Assembly: GCA_001804865.1 (NCBI GenBank)
Contig: MHBK01000068.1
Coordinates: forward strand, 1 to 57,299
Direction: 5' to 3'
From: Lentisphaerae bacterium GWF2_57_35
GTDB lineage: Bacteria > Verrucomicrobiota > Kiritimatiellia > CAIQIC01 > GWF2-57-35
DNA: 57,299 nt
The notes beneath the pieces were generated by a model, which saw only the letters and a list, made by a program, of their open reading frames with translations, had not been told where the DNA came from and ran no database searches. The position numbers and the translations under genes are program-made. Positions 7,186 to 15,512 of the stretch are shown here, piece by piece. Each line of letters opens with the position of its first letter. Positions within the stretch are counted from its first letter, which is position 1.

Positions 7186-7934
7186 AATTGCCACCCTATC
7201 GCGCCTCCTATTTCGAGTCCTTGCGCAACAGAACTGCCGAGGACAGAGGTGTCGTATTCCAAGTCCATGGCCCGATAAGCAGCAAACACCCCCAGCTTAA
7301 AGGCGGATGTACCAACAGAGCCCTCTATCTGCGGCGAGATGCCGAACCCTTTGGCATCGCTGGATTGCTCCATTTCGTCAGATCCAAAGCGGGTCCAACC
7401 CTTCTCGAAGGACAATTGCCAGTAGCCGACGTATATCCGTGGGGTAAGCATGTAGCGCAGGCCGCCGAGAGTCCGCCAGGCGTTTAAATTTATTCCGACT
7501 TCGTGCTGCGGTTTAACGCTGCTTACCTTGGTGTAAATGAAGCTCCCCTGGGTAGACGGGCGAATGTCGTTTTCGTTTTGTATCTCTTCTCTCCCGTCTT
7601 CTTTGATGGGAACTTTCAACACGTAGGCGACTCCCCAGCTCCATCCATATTGGGGTTGCGACTCCAGAGGCCAGGTGTATCCGAACAAGAGATTCAAGAA
7701 GGAAACATCAACTTTGCACAGATCGGTTTGTCCAGGAGATCCGGACATGAACGGTCGATCGTCCAGGTGAGTCGTATGGAGGGTCAGGTCGCGCGGTAGA
7801 TGGGGGTCGAGCTGAAGATACGACATCCCCGCATCCATGCGCCATCCGGGATCGCCTTCGCCCGCTTGCAGCCGATCGGCATTCAATCCAACAAAACACA
7901 ACACCCCCATACATACGAAGCCACTAATTTTCAT
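7182..7934 (-). CDS. Putative outer-membrane beta-barrel protein
   Basis: 250 residues with a signal peptide (MKISGFVCMGVLCFVGL...LQA, about 24 residues). The mature part has alternating hydrophobic/polar strands (FLNLLFGYTW, GWSWGVAYVLKVP, PRIYVGYWQLSFEKGW, FKLGVFAAYRAMDLEY) and ends in a strand closing with Trp-Gln-Phe, as Gram-negative barrels do. No family recognised and no enzyme motif. Convergent with the PIN toxin gene (4-bp overlap). The coiled-coil gene lies just upstream on the same strand (41-bp gap) and may share its transcript. Confidence 0.65.
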   Translation of the reverse strand: MKISGFVCMGVLCFVGLNADRLQAGEGDPGWRMDAGMSYLQLDPHLPRDLTLHTTHLDDRPFMSGSPGQTDLCKVDVSFLNLLFGYTWPLESQPQYGWSWGVAYVLKVPIKEDGREEIQNENDIRPSTQGSFIYTKVSSVKPQHEVGINLNAWRTLGGLRYMLTPRIYVGYWQLSFEKGWTRFGSDEMEQSSDAKGFGISPQIEGSVGTSAFKLGVFAAYRAMDLEYDTSVLGSSVAQGLEIGGAIGWQF

Positions 7935-7975
7935 CGCGGATCCCTTTCCCTGTTTTTGTCTGCCGGTTTATTCTC

Positions 7976-8584
7976 TCAGCGCAGCACAATGAGCGCCTCG
8001 TCGTTGTCGATGCCAAAGGCCTCGGCGCTTTCTTCGGCCAGTGAAGGTATTTCAATGCCTTTCCCGCCCGTCAGCCTCGATAAAAGTTGTGAAATTTCTT
8101 TAACGCCGTCGGTATCGCGGCTTCGGACGAAGAGCGCGCGCGGCGGCACATACGGTGGTGCATGGGCGTCGAGTCGAGGTCCTATTAATTGGACCCATTC
8201 TCCATATTGAATAGCCCGCGCTATGAACGCGGCGCTCACCAGGTTGGAGCAAATCTCCAGGGCAAGACTTTTGTTAGCCCCGGTGAATGCGATCTCGATG
8301 GTTCTTATTCGTCTCTCGGCGACGGGAGGCGGCGGTTGGGGGGGGCTTTGCCTGTCAAGCTCTTGCCTGACCTTGGCGAGTTCGTCCGTCAACTTTACAA
8401 TATCCAGGTCCTTTTGATTCACATGGTTCTGGAGCGCATTGAAACGGTCTTCTGCCGCTTGGCGTTCTCTTTGCGCTATATCGTATTTTTTCGCCCAAGC
8501 CTCAGGCTCGGGTGCTTCTAAATCCTCCGTCTTCTTTTCTTTTCTTTCGGGTTGAGGCGGCGGCGTGGGCGCTGGCGGCGGCAA
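7976..8584 (-). CDS. Proline-rich, coiled-coil hypothetical protein
   Basis: 202 residues if the TTG at 8584 is the start; the frame stays open upstream to beyond 8700 with no ATG, so the true N terminus is uncertain. Layout: Pro-rich head (PPPAPTPPPQPERKEKK), a charged helical region with coiled-coil character (about residues 25-80, ending KLTDELAKVRQELDRQ), a second short Pro run, then a globular ~110-residue domain (RTIEIAFTGANKSLALEICS ... GIEIPSLAEESAEAFGIDND). No signal peptide at this start. I do not recognise the family. Envelope association is a guess from the Pro-rich/coiled-coil plan and the neighbouring barrel gene. Confidence 0.6.
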   Translation of the reverse strand: MPPPAPTPPPQPERKEKKTEDLEAPEPEAWAKKYDIAQRERQAAEDRFNALQNHVNQKDLDIVKLTDELAKVRQELDRQSPPQPPPPVAERRIRTIEIAFTGANKSLALEICSNLVSAAFIARAIQYGEWVQLIGPRLDAHAPPYVPPRALFVRSRDTDGVKEISQLLSRLTGGKGIEIPSLAEESAEAFGIDNDEALIVLR

Positions 8585-8649
8585 GCTGTTGTTTATCGTA
8601 ATGTTTGGGGCTCCCTGCAGAGTAAACCAGCCTGTTGTATCGATGAAGA

Positions 8650-8679
8650 GATTATGATTACGATTAAGATTATGATTAG
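8650..8679. repeat. Hexamer tandem repeat (GATTAN x 5)
   Basis: GATTAT-GATTAC-GATTAA-GATTAT-GATTAG in a row, followed by a G-rich stretch. Lies upstream of (or inside, if the frame extends) the coiled-coil gene. Similar six-base runs are seen in other environmental PVC genomes, to my knowledge. Confidence 0.75.
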
Positions 8680-8761
8680 GAGGGGGATAAATGGGGGTTG
8701 ACGCGAGTCGATGCGTTACGAATGAAAATGTGTGGACGCTTGAGCCTACCGAAATAGGCTC

Positions 8762-8975
8762 TTAGTTGCGTCCACCGGCCTGAGGGCAGGCCGGCTCCAA
8801 GAAGTTTGTGGTCGGCTGAGCCTGTTGTCGTTTAGTCCAGGCGATGACCCGTGCGCAACGGAAACCCGGGGCGGCGCCTAATTGGACCGGGCTGACGACG
8901 GTGCGTCGGGTACAGCGGCAATCGATGATTCCGGCGTCTGGCCCGCCGTAGGATGTATCTTTAACTCGGTTTGAA
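8762..8975 (-). pseudogene. C-terminal fossil of a formylglycine-generating-enzyme/sulfatase-modifying (SUMF1-type) domain
   Basis: On the minus strand an open frame ending at TAA (8762-8764) reads DAGIIDCRC ... VVSPVQLGAAPGFRCARVIA. GFRCAR is the usual end of FGE-sulfatase (SUMF1) domains, and the Arg/Cys-rich segment before it fits the strand that precedes it. There is no start codon, no upstream catalytic domain, and the neighbouring lipoprotein gene abuts it in another frame, so this looks like the remains of a truncated gene. A hairpin (8775-8794) lies within the last codons. Recognition is from motif alone. Confidence 0.55.
8775..8794. repeat. Short hairpin CCGGCCT / AGGCCGG
   Basis: 7-bp perfect stem with a 6-nt loop, followed by CTCCAA; same general build as the other GC-rich hairpins in the window. 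Confidence 0.55.
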
Positions 8976-8976
8976 G

Positions 8977-9516
8977 CTATGGCTTGATTACGCGAATCGT
9001 AACGTCGCTTTTATTTAAGTCGGGATTGGCTGCTTCAACCAGCGCTAAATCGCGATCGGCTTGATTGTTGATCTCATAGATCGAATCTGCTTTTCCAGAA
9101 GAAAGAAAAACTTCGCCCAAATACACGGTTTCTCCAGCTTTTATCTCGAAGATAGGAAGCGGATAAGGATTTTTTGCAACGTAATAATCATTCAAAATGA
9201 CAAGAGAAATATCATAAACGCCCTGTTTAAGCGGAATCACATGGACGAAGCCTGAGTGATCGGGAAAATGTGATTTCAAGAGTGCATTATCCATGGGAAG
9301 CGAGGCAATCGCTTTCTCGCTGTTTGTGCCTGAGATCACAAGATTGCGAGCGAATGAAATGCTCGATTCTTTTGCACCGGTTGAAATAATGGCGATTCCT
9401 GTGCCTGGCGGTTGAGTATGGGCCGACAATCCCGTCGGAATCTTGTAGCTGCGCAATGCGCATCCCATTAAACAAGACAAACAGCACACGATTAGGAAAC
9501 ATTTTAAACTTTTCAT
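8977..9516 (-). CDS. Lipoprotein of unknown function (DUF2846-like)
   Basis: 179 residues from ATG 9516, with GGAGG placed 5 bp upstream (the frame could also open at a TTG four codons earlier). Type II signal peptide: MKSLKCFLIVCCLSCLMGC, lipobox LMGC, so the mature protein would be lipid-anchored. The mature part is beta-rich. The segment GVYDISLVILNDYYVAKNP, followed by IFEIKAGETVYLGEVFL, resembles the DUF2846-type lipoproteins in which a charged residue is followed by a hydrophobic YLGE strand. It is divergent from nrdJ and followed by the FGE fossil. Function unknown. Confidence 0.72.
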   Translation of the reverse strand: MKSLKCFLIVCCLSCLMGCALRSYKIPTGLSAHTQPPGTGIAIISTGAKESSISFARNLVISGTNSEKAIASLPMDNALLKSHFPDHSGFVHVIPLKQGVYDISLVILNDYYVAKNPYPLPIFEIKAGETVYLGEVFLSSGKADSIYEINNQADRDLALVEAANPDLNKSDVTIRVIKP

Positions 9517-9621
9517 TATCGCCTCCAAATAGACTATCCATTGATCTGATGCTTTTTACGCCGCCCATGCAAATCTTTTTCTATTGAAATATTATCCTTT
9601 CAAAAAATATCGGCTGATTTC

Positions 9622-9669
9622 TTGAACCTACAACTAATAGTGGTAAATTACCTCCAAGCGGAGGTTTTT
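9622..9669 (+). promoter_or_regulatory. Promoter-like boxes and hairpin with T tract upstream of nrdJ
   Basis: -35 TTGAAC (9622-9627), 16-bp spacer, -10 TAAATT (9644-9649). A hairpin ACCTCC/GGAGGT (9650-9665) with a T run (9665-9669) follows at once. On the + strand this is shaped like an intrinsic terminator, 78 bp before the nrdJ start. It could be an attenuator or a repeat; there is no + strand gene upstream to terminate. No B12 riboswitch consensus was seen. Confidence 0.4.
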
Positions 9670-9746
9670 ATCAATAGGTTGTATAAATCGCCAGAACTTT
9701 TTTACTAATTTGTCCACATCAAACCCTTACAAAAGGAAAACAAATC

Positions 9747-12629
9747 ATGTTGAATACTCAGGAGAAAAAAGCGCTTAGCCTTGATAAGTCACAAGACGGC
9801 TCCTTGCAGGATAATACGAAATCCGTCAAGGAACAATCTGAAGCGCGGCAGGGGCAGGGGCTTCGGATTCCTTATGTGTTCAGTTCGCCGGGACAAGACC
9901 CGTTTGACACGGTGGAATGGGAGCAGCGCAAGGCCTCGATTACCGACGAGAAGGGCCGGACGATTTTCGAGCAAGACGGCGTTTCGATGCCGAATACTTG
10001 GTCGATGCTGGCGACGAATGTGGTGGCGTCGAAATATTTTTATGGCGAGCTGGGCACTCCGCAGCGCGAGCACTCGCTTAAGCAGTTGATTCAGCGCGTG
10101 GCGCGTACGATGGCCGATTGGGGGATCGAGGACGGCTATTTCGCAACGACCGAAGACGGGGAGGCTTTTTACAATGAGCTGACTTGGCTTTGTCTGCATC
10201 AATACGGCTCCTTCAACTCGCCGGTCTGGTTCAACTGCGGTTTGTTCCATCAATACGGCGTCGGCAAAGATTGCGGACAGGGCACCTACTACTTCGACCG
10301 TTTGCAGCAAAAAGTCCTGCGGCCGGCAACGCAATACGAGTATCCCCAATGTTCGGCTTGCTTCATTCAGTCGGTGGAAGACTCGATGGAGGGCATCATG
10401 GGTCTGGCGCAAAGCGAGGCGATGCTGTTCAAGTATGGCAGCGGGACGGGCACGGATCTCTCGACCTTGCGCAGTGCGCGCGAAAAACTCAGCGGCGGCG
10501 GACGGCCCAGCGGGCCGCTGTCGTTCCTGAAGGTCTACGACTCGATTGCCAGCGTCGTGAAATCCGGCGGCAAGACGCGCCGAGCCGCCAAGATGAACAC
10601 GCTGAAGTGCCGGCATCCGGACATCAAGGAATTCATCGAAGCCAAGTCCAAAGAAGAAAAGAAGGCGTGGGCGTTGATCGAAGGCGGCTATTCGGGCGAT
10701 TTCAACGGCGAGGCGTACGGCTCGGTGGCTTTTCAAAACGAAAACCTTACCGTGCGGGTGACGGACGAATTCATGAAGGCGGTCGAGGAGGACCGGGAGT
10801 GGCAGACGCATTGGGTGACCGATCCGCAAAAACCAGGCCCCACCTACAAGGCCCGCGACTTGATGCGCTGGATGGCCGAAGGCACGTGGACGTGCGGAGA
10901 TCCGGGCCTGCAATACGAGGATACGATCCAACGCTGGCATACTTGCAAGAAATCGGGGGCGATCAATTCCAGCAATCCGTGCAGCGAATACATGTTCCTG
11001 GACGACAGCGCCTGCAATTTGTCCTCCCTGAACCTGATGAAATTCCTGAAGGAGGACGGCCGCTTCGACGTCGATCGCTATGAGGCCGCCATCCGGATTT
11101 TCATCACGGCCCAGGAAATCGTCGTCGATCATGCGAGCTATCCGACCGAAACGATTACCAAGAACAGCCATCTGTTCCGTCCGCTGGGGCTGGGGTATGC
11201 GAATCTGGGTTGCCTGCTCATGGCGCTGGGCCTGCCGTACGACAGCGAAGAAGGCCGCGGCATTGCCGGCGCATTGACCGCGCTGATGCACTTCAACGCC
11301 TATGCGCAATCTGCGCGCATCGCCTCGCGTATGGGGCCTTTCGAAAAGTTCCAGGAGAATCGCGAGCCCATGCTGGAGGTGCTGCAACGGCACCGGGATT
11401 CCATCGACCGCATTCACGCGCATTGCCCGGCCTATTTGTTGGACGCCGCCACGCGCAGCGCGGACGAGGCCGTCAGCCTGGGCGAAGCGTTTGGCTACCG
11501 CAATTCGCAAGTGACGGTGCTGGCCCCGACCGGGACCATCGGCTTCATGATGGACTGCGACACCACCGGCGTGGAACCCGACATCGCGATCGTGAAATAC
11601 AAGCTGCTGGCGGGCGGCGGCATGCTCAAGCTGGTCAACCGTACGGTTCCCCTGGCCCTGGATCGCCTGGGCTATCGCGGCAAGGACGCCGGCGCCGTCG
11701 TGGAATACATCGGCGAGAACGACACCATCGAAGGCGCGCCGGGTTTGAAGGAAGAGCATCTGCCCGTATTCGACTGTGCGTTCAAGCCCCGCAACGGCCA
11801 GCGGTTCATCCCGTACATGGCGCATCTGCGCATGATGTCCGCCGTGCAGCCGTTCCTGTCGGGCGCCATCAGCAAAACCGTCAACATGCCGTCGCACGCC
11901 TCCGTCGCGGAGATCATGCAGACGTACATCGACGGCTGGAAGCTGGGGCTCAAGGCCGTGGCGATTTACCGCGACGGCTGCAAGCGCAGCCAGCCCGTCA
12001 ACACCGGCAAGGAAAAGGAAGCCTCGCCCGAGACCTCCGACAGCGCCAAGGCCCGGCCGTTGCGCAAGCGAATGCCGGCCACGCGCTCGTCGGTCACGCA
12101 TAAATTCGACGTGGCCGGCCATCGGGGCTACCTGACCGTCGGGCTGTATGAAGATGGAACGCCCGGCGAGCTGTTCATCACCATGGCCAAGGAAGGCAGC
12201 ACGATCGGCGGCATCATGGATTCGTTCGGCACCGCGATTTCGCTGTGCCTGCAATACGGAGTGCCGCTGAATACGCTGGTGGATAAATTTGCGCACACGC
12301 GCTTCGAACCCAGCGGTTTCACCACCAATCCCGACATCCCGATCGCAAAATCGCTGACCGACTACATCTTTCGTTGGATGGGGCAGACCTTTGTCGACGG
12401 CTACAAAGCCCCCACGCCGGTGAAATCCCTGCAACCTGAAAACGGGGACGCCGCGTCGTACGCGAAAGCGCCTCAGGCGGAGCCGGAGGGCGAGGTTAAA
12501 ATCCTCGACCGGCAGTTCAAGGGCTTCATGGAAGACGCCCCGGTGTGCGATAATTGCGGCGCCATCACCGTGCGCAACGGCGCTTGCTACCGCTGTTACA
12601 ACTGCGGCAACTCGCTGGGATGCTCGTAA
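9747..12629 (+). CDS. nrdJ: Adenosylcobalamin-dependent (class II) ribonucleotide reductase
   Basis: 960 residues. Converts ribonucleotides to deoxyribonucleotides with a thiyl radical formed from adenosylcobalamin, so it works with or without oxygen. Motifs: GSFNSPVWFNCG and YPQCSACFIQSVEDSMEGIM near the N terminus, GSGTGTDLS, the catalytic NPCSE at about residues 410-414 with SACNLSSLNL after it, and APTGTIGFMMDCDTTG and a late RDGCKRSQP. The C-terminal domain (from about residue 770) has the TSCPD-like segment and a zinc-ribbon tail CDNCG ... CYRCYNCGNSLGCS. Length and motif order fit full-length bacterial NrdJ. It stands alone on its strand with a leader hairpin upstream. A cobalamin supply is required, but no B12 genes are in the window. 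Confidence 0.97.
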   Translation: MLNTQEKKALSLDKSQDGSLQDNTKSVKEQSEARQGQGLRIPYVFSSPGQDPFDTVEWEQRKASITDEKGRTIFEQDGVSMPNTWSMLATNVVASKYFYGELGTPQREHSLKQLIQRVARTMADWGIEDGYFATTEDGEAFYNELTWLCLHQYGSFNSPVWFNCGLFHQYGVGKDCGQGTYYFDRLQQKVLRPATQYEYPQCSACFIQSVEDSMEGIMGLAQSEAMLFKYGSGTGTDLSTLRSAREKLSGGGRPSGPLSFLKVYDSIASVVKSGGKTRRAAKMNTLKCRHPDIKEFIEAKSKEEKKAWALIEGGYSGDFNGEAYGSVAFQNENLTVRVTDEFMKAVEEDREWQTHWVTDPQKPGPTYKARDLMRWMAEGTWTCGDPGLQYEDTIQRWHTCKKSGAINSSNPCSEYMFLDDSACNLSSLNLMKFLKEDGRFDVDRYEAAIRIFITAQEIVVDHASYPTETITKNSHLFRPLGLGYANLGCLLMALGLPYDSEEGRGIAGALTALMHFNAYAQSARIASRMGPFEKFQENREPMLEVLQRHRDSIDRIHAHCPAYLLDAATRSADEAVSLGEAFGYRNSQVTVLAPTGTIGFMMDCDTTGVEPDIAIVKYKLLAGGGMLKLVNRTVPLALDRLGYRGKDAGAVVEYIGENDTIEGAPGLKEEHLPVFDCAFKPRNGQRFIPYMAHLRMMSAVQPFLSGAISKTVNMPSHASVAEIMQTYIDGWKLGLKAVAIYRDGCKRSQPVNTGKEKEASPETSDSAKARPLRKRMPATRSSVTHKFDVAGHRGYLTVGLYEDGTPGELFITMAKEGSTIGGIMDSFGTAISLCLQYGVPLNTLVDKFAHTRFEPSGFTTNPDIPIAKSLTDYIFRWMGQTFVDGYKAPTPVKSLQPENGDAASYAKAPQAEPEGEVKILDRQFKGFMEDAPVCDNCGAITVRNGACYRCYNCGNSLGCS

Positions 12630-12659
12630 TTGGGAAAGGCGGCCTTAGTGGAATGGTCT

Positions 12660-12703
12660 CTTTTGGAGGGTTCCGCTCCGTCGGAACTGTCTTCTTCCGG
12701 TCC
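12660..12703 (+). repeat. Partial copy of the GGAGGGTTCCG palindrome
   Basis: TTTTGGAGGGTTCCGCTCCG followed by TCGGAA matches the left half of the element at 1296-1400, then diverges. It lies between the convergent ends of nrdJ and the FMN-binding gene. Confidence 0.65.
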
Positions 12704-12704
12704 A

Positions 12705-13106
12705 TTATTCTTCGATGTCCGAATGCGGGGCGGCGCAAAAGCGGTAGGTTTTGGAGATTCGCACCTGGAGTTGCCGTTCGACCTGGGGCACGGGATCCAG
12801 CCATTCGAGTTTGGGTGAATAGCCATTCATGATCGCCAGCTCTTCGATGCGATCGACCTCTCCAATCAATTGAAGGCCGTGATCCTCCCGGGAATCCCAA
12901 GCCACGATCGAGATCCGTTTATTGGTCTGCACATTGGAAATCGTGCCCGGACAAAACCATTCCGTAATCAGAAGGCGGTCTTCCCCAACCTGGACGGCGG
13001 TTCGCGCCATGGCGATATGAGGCAGACCCTCTGCGTCCGCCGTGGCCACGAGTAGATATCCTTTTTGCGCCAGAGACACCGCTTTGCTCAGATCTTCTGC
13101 TTTCAT
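12705..13106 (-). CDS. Pyridoxamine 5'-phosphate oxidase-like FMN-binding protein
   Basis: 133 residues with a GGAGG-rich ribosome site before ATG 13106. The split-barrel FMN-binding fold is suggested by GYLLVATADAEGLPHIAMAR at the N terminus and by KRISIVAWDSREDHGLQLIG for the central strands. Members of this superfamily bind FMN, F420 or haem and reduce small substrates; most are unassigned. No signal peptide, so cytoplasmic. Convergent with nrdJ. Confidence 0.78.
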   Translation of the reverse strand: MKAEDLSKAVSLAQKGYLLVATADAEGLPHIAMARTAVQVGEDRLLITEWFCPGTISNVQTNKRISIVAWDSREDHGLQLIGEVDRIEELAIMNGYSPKLEWLDPVPQVERQLQVRISKTYRFCAAPHSDIEE

Positions 13107-13335
13107 GGCCCCCTCCCTGTTTCGGATAACGTATCACAACTTGCTCGCTTTGCCATGAAAGGGGCTTGATACAGGCAGGACCGGCTGAGGTCGGAATTTG
13201 GTTGCCCCAAAATGAGTTGCAGGAATGAAACGTTCTTGTAAGCGCGAAACTTTCTTCGTATAGGTCATCGCCTGGAAATTTGGATGACTGTTGCGGTTTG
13301 AACTCACGTTCAGGCTATTCATGTGAAAGGACGAG

Positions 13336-14130
13336 ATGAAATTGTATTTTAGCCGATTTGGAATGGTTTTGGGGCTTCTTTTGTCGTTGGGCAGCGCCGG
13401 TTGTTTGACGATGTCGACGCCGGATCCGTTTGCCGGGCGTTCGGGCGAATTCTGCTCAAGGGTCAAGACCATTGCCATGATGCCGGCCGCCCCCGTCAGC
13501 GGGCTCACCCATGGCGCGGCCATCTCGGCCCGATACGAGGACCTCGTAAAAGAACAACTGACGCAAGCCGGCTTTGAGGTGGTCGCATCCGACAAATACA
13601 AGGAAATCCTGGACCAAGCCAAATCTGAAGTGGGCGCGCTTTTTGATCCGTTGACCGGCCAGCCGAACAAAGAGAACATCCAGCGTGCGAATAGCAATGC
13701 CTTGGAGCGTTTCAGCAAGAAGTATCCGACCGACGCCAAGGCTTATATGGGTGTGGTAAACATCAAAGCAAATTGGAGACAAAACGAAGCCGAGTGGGAC
13801 GGCGTCATGGAGCCTTCCTCGGGCGAGGCCGGCTGGAGGGGTTGCATGACAGCCGGCAATCGGTATGGCACGATCGGCGCCCTGTCGTTTTCGATCCTGC
13901 TGCTCGACCCGACGGATCAGCCGTATTACTCCAATCGGGGCGGCATTCAACTGCTTTCCCACGTAAACGAAAGCAACTTCGTCGATGTGCCCGTCAAAGA
14001 CCTTTTTGTCAATCCCTCCAACGATGTCCAGGCTGTAACCATTGCCTTAAAGCCTTTGTTGCGCAGCGTGGAAGCCGCGAAAGCGGACCCCTTGGCAGCG
14101 GGGATTGCGGCGCCCAGCCCGGCGCCCTGA
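13336..14130 (+). CDS. Lipoprotein of unknown function
   Basis: 264 residues with a lipoprotein signal peptide (MKLYFSRFGMVLGLLLSLGSAGC). A globular domain follows, with VKTIAMMPAAPVSGLTHGAA and YEDLVKEQLTQAGFEVVASD. That pattern is typical of periplasmic lipoproteins with a TolB-N/GNA1162-like alpha/beta fold that appear in envelope assembly systems. The C terminus ends in an Ala/Pro-rich tail. The ribosome site is GAAAGGACGAG before ATG 13336. Monocistronic; ends convergently with dmeF over a block of hairpins. Function not assigned. Confidence 0.72.
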   Translation: MKLYFSRFGMVLGLLLSLGSAGCLTMSTPDPFAGRSGEFCSRVKTIAMMPAAPVSGLTHGAAISARYEDLVKEQLTQAGFEVVASDKYKEILDQAKSEVGALFDPLTGQPNKENIQRANSNALERFSKKYPTDAKAYMGVVNIKANWRQNEAEWDGVMEPSSGEAGWRGCMTAGNRYGTIGALSFSILLLDPTDQPYYSNRGGIQLLSHVNESNFVDVPVKDLFVNPSNDVQAVTIALKPLLRSVEAAKADPLAAGIAAPSPAP

Positions 14131-14134
14131 CGGA

Positions 14135-14207
14135 ATTTTCCAATGCTTGGAAAATAGGACGAAAATTTTTCCAATCGTTGGAAAACCCGCCCTCTTAGGG
14201 GGGCGGG
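14135..14207. terminator. Three tandem hairpins between convergent genes (likely bidirectional terminator/repeat)
   Basis: Hairpin 1: ATTTTCCAA / TTGGAAAAT (14135-14155). Hairpin 2: TTTTCCAA / TTGGAAAA (14167-14185). Hairpin 3: CCCGCCC / GGGCGGG (14186-14207), overlapping the dmeF stop. The first two are A/T-ended palindromes with 3-nt loops and could terminate from either side; their similarity suggests a repeat family. Confidence 0.6.
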
Positions 14208-15139
14208 CATTCAGGGCTTTCGTGCTCTTCGCAGCGGTGGATCTCGATGGTGATGTGGACCAGCTCTTCGTGGACGGCCAGAAGCTGGCGGTAGGTTTCG
14301 GGAGGCTTGAGGCGGTGTGCGACCAGGGAGACAATAGCGGCATATTTCCCCTCGCCGACTTGCCAGACATGCAGATCGGTCAGCATCGTGTCGCCGTCGC
14401 TTTCCACGGCGCGCCGGATCTCTTCGGGCAAATCGGACGATTCCGGCGTGCGGTCCAGCAAGATGCCGCTCGTCTCGCGGATCAAACTGAAGGCCCAAAT
14501 CGCAACGATGACGCTGCCGACCAAGCCCATTACGGGATCGAGCCAGGTCCATCCGAAATATTTTCCGCTGCACAAGGCCGTGATCGCCGTCACCGAGGTG
14601 AGCGCATCGGCCAAAACGTGGAGATAGGCCGACTTGAGATTGAGATCGTGATGATGATGGCTATGACCGTGATCGTGAGGGTGGGCTTTGTCCTGAAGAA
14701 CGAACGCGCAGGCCAGGTTGACCAGCAAGCCGATGGAGGCAATTCCGATGGCTTCGTTGAAGCGGATCGGCAAGGGCGCGAAAACCCGATGCACCGACTC
14801 GCCCGCCATGAGCAACGCAATGACCGCCAGGAGAATGGCGCTGGCAAAGCCGCCCAGTACGCCCATTTTACCCGTGCCAAAGCTATAGCGGCCATCGGAA
14901 GCATGCCGGCGGCTGAAGTAGTAGGCGAGCGCGGTGATGACGAATGCGGCGACATGCGTGCTCATGTGCCAGCCGTCGGCCAGCAAGGCCATCGAATTGA
15001 AGCCGAGGCCGGCGGCAATTTCGACCGCCATCATGGCCGCCGTAATAACGATGACCAAACGCGTGCGCCGCTCCGCCGAGGTGGAATGCGTCGCATAATC
15101 GTGCGAATGCCGCCAGATCGATGAATGAGTGTGATGCAT
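14195..15139 (-). CDS. dmeF: Cation diffusion facilitator, Co(II)/Ni(II) exporter DmeF-like
   Basis: 314 residues from ATG 15139; the frame opens earlier at a TTG (15199), but the ATG gives the usual His-rich start MHHTHSSIWRHSHDY. CDF proteins export divalent metals in exchange for protons. Six membrane segments are visible, with the metal-site motifs LLADGWHMSTH in TM2 and HVLADALTSV in TM5, and a His-rich loop (HPHDHGHSHHHH) between TM4 and TM5. A cytoplasmic ferredoxin-like domain follows (about residue 210 on, DGDTMLTDLHVWQVGEGKY) and a tail with HRCEEHESPEC. The GWHMSTH and GTGKMGVLGGFASA forms match the DmeF branch. Located 3.4 kb before the large copper island, but on the opposite strand and separate from it. 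Confidence 0.88.
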   Translation of the reverse strand: MHHTHSSIWRHSHDYATHSTSAERRTRLVIVITAAMMAVEIAAGLGFNSMALLADGWHMSTHVAAFVITALAYYFSRRHASDGRYSFGTGKMGVLGGFASAILLAVIALLMAGESVHRVFAPLPIRFNEAIGIASIGLLVNLACAFVLQDKAHPHDHGHSHHHHDLNLKSAYLHVLADALTSVTAITALCSGKYFGWTWLDPVMGLVGSVIVAIWAFSLIRETSGILLDRTPESSDLPEEIRRAVESDGDTMLTDLHVWQVGEGKYAAIVSLVAHRLKPPETYRQLLAVHEELVHITIEIHRCEEHESPECPPP

Positions 15140-15512
15140 GATTCTGGATGATAAGGATTTTTTACGAAAATTCAAATCGTCTATATGGGTGATGCGCAAA
15201 CCGCCAAAGACTTTTTAGCCGCAAAGATCACAAAGAACACATAGAAAGAATAAGAATATGAGTTATTTAAGCGGATCTTTGTGGTTCACCTTCTTCTGAT
15301 TTCTTGTTTAGAAAACAAGATTGTGACGGTTAGTAGTACATAGAACACAAAGAGTTTAAGGCATAAATTTCTATCTTTGTGTTCTATGTGATCTTTGTGG
15401 CTAAGATTTCTTTGTTGTGGTTTAACCCTTCGCCCTGGGGGCCTGTTTTTTTTGATGGCCGCCCGCCCGTAGGGGCAGGTACACTTGGGTGCAACAACGT
15501 CTGGAGGCTGTA
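15140..15512. other. 373-bp intergenic region with an inverted-repeat element
   Basis: Divergent region between dmeF and the PDZ gene. It holds the ~190-bp inverted-repeat element (15215-15404), then a T-rich run and GCCCGCCCGTAGGGGC just before the ribosome site. No gene seen. Confidence 0.6.
15215..15404. repeat. ~190-bp element with inverted ~31-bp ends (MITE-like or hairpin repeat)
   Basis: The left end starts at 15215 with TTAGCCGCAAAGATCACAAA. The right end (15374-15404), read in reverse complement, starts TTAGCCACAAAGATCACATA, so the ends agree with only a few mismatches. Inside are two more partial copies (GATCTTTGTGGTTCAC near 15280 and CATAGAACACAAAG near 15339). No coding potential. 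Confidence 0.75.

Noticed and set aside
9569..9746. Cobalamin riboswitch upstream of nrdJ
   Set aside because: The ~180-bp leader is AT-rich, too short, and shows no B12-box-like sequence.
9789..12434. 881-codon open frame antisense to nrdJ
   Set aside because: It mirrors a highly conserved real gene in GC-rich sequence; its translation is His/Arg/Gly-rich without a domain, and nrdJ motifs are clear on the other strand.
13134..13739. 201-codon minus-strand frame across the lipoprotein gene start
   Set aside because: Overlaps a clear lipoprotein gene with a good lipobox; no domain, no ribosome site.
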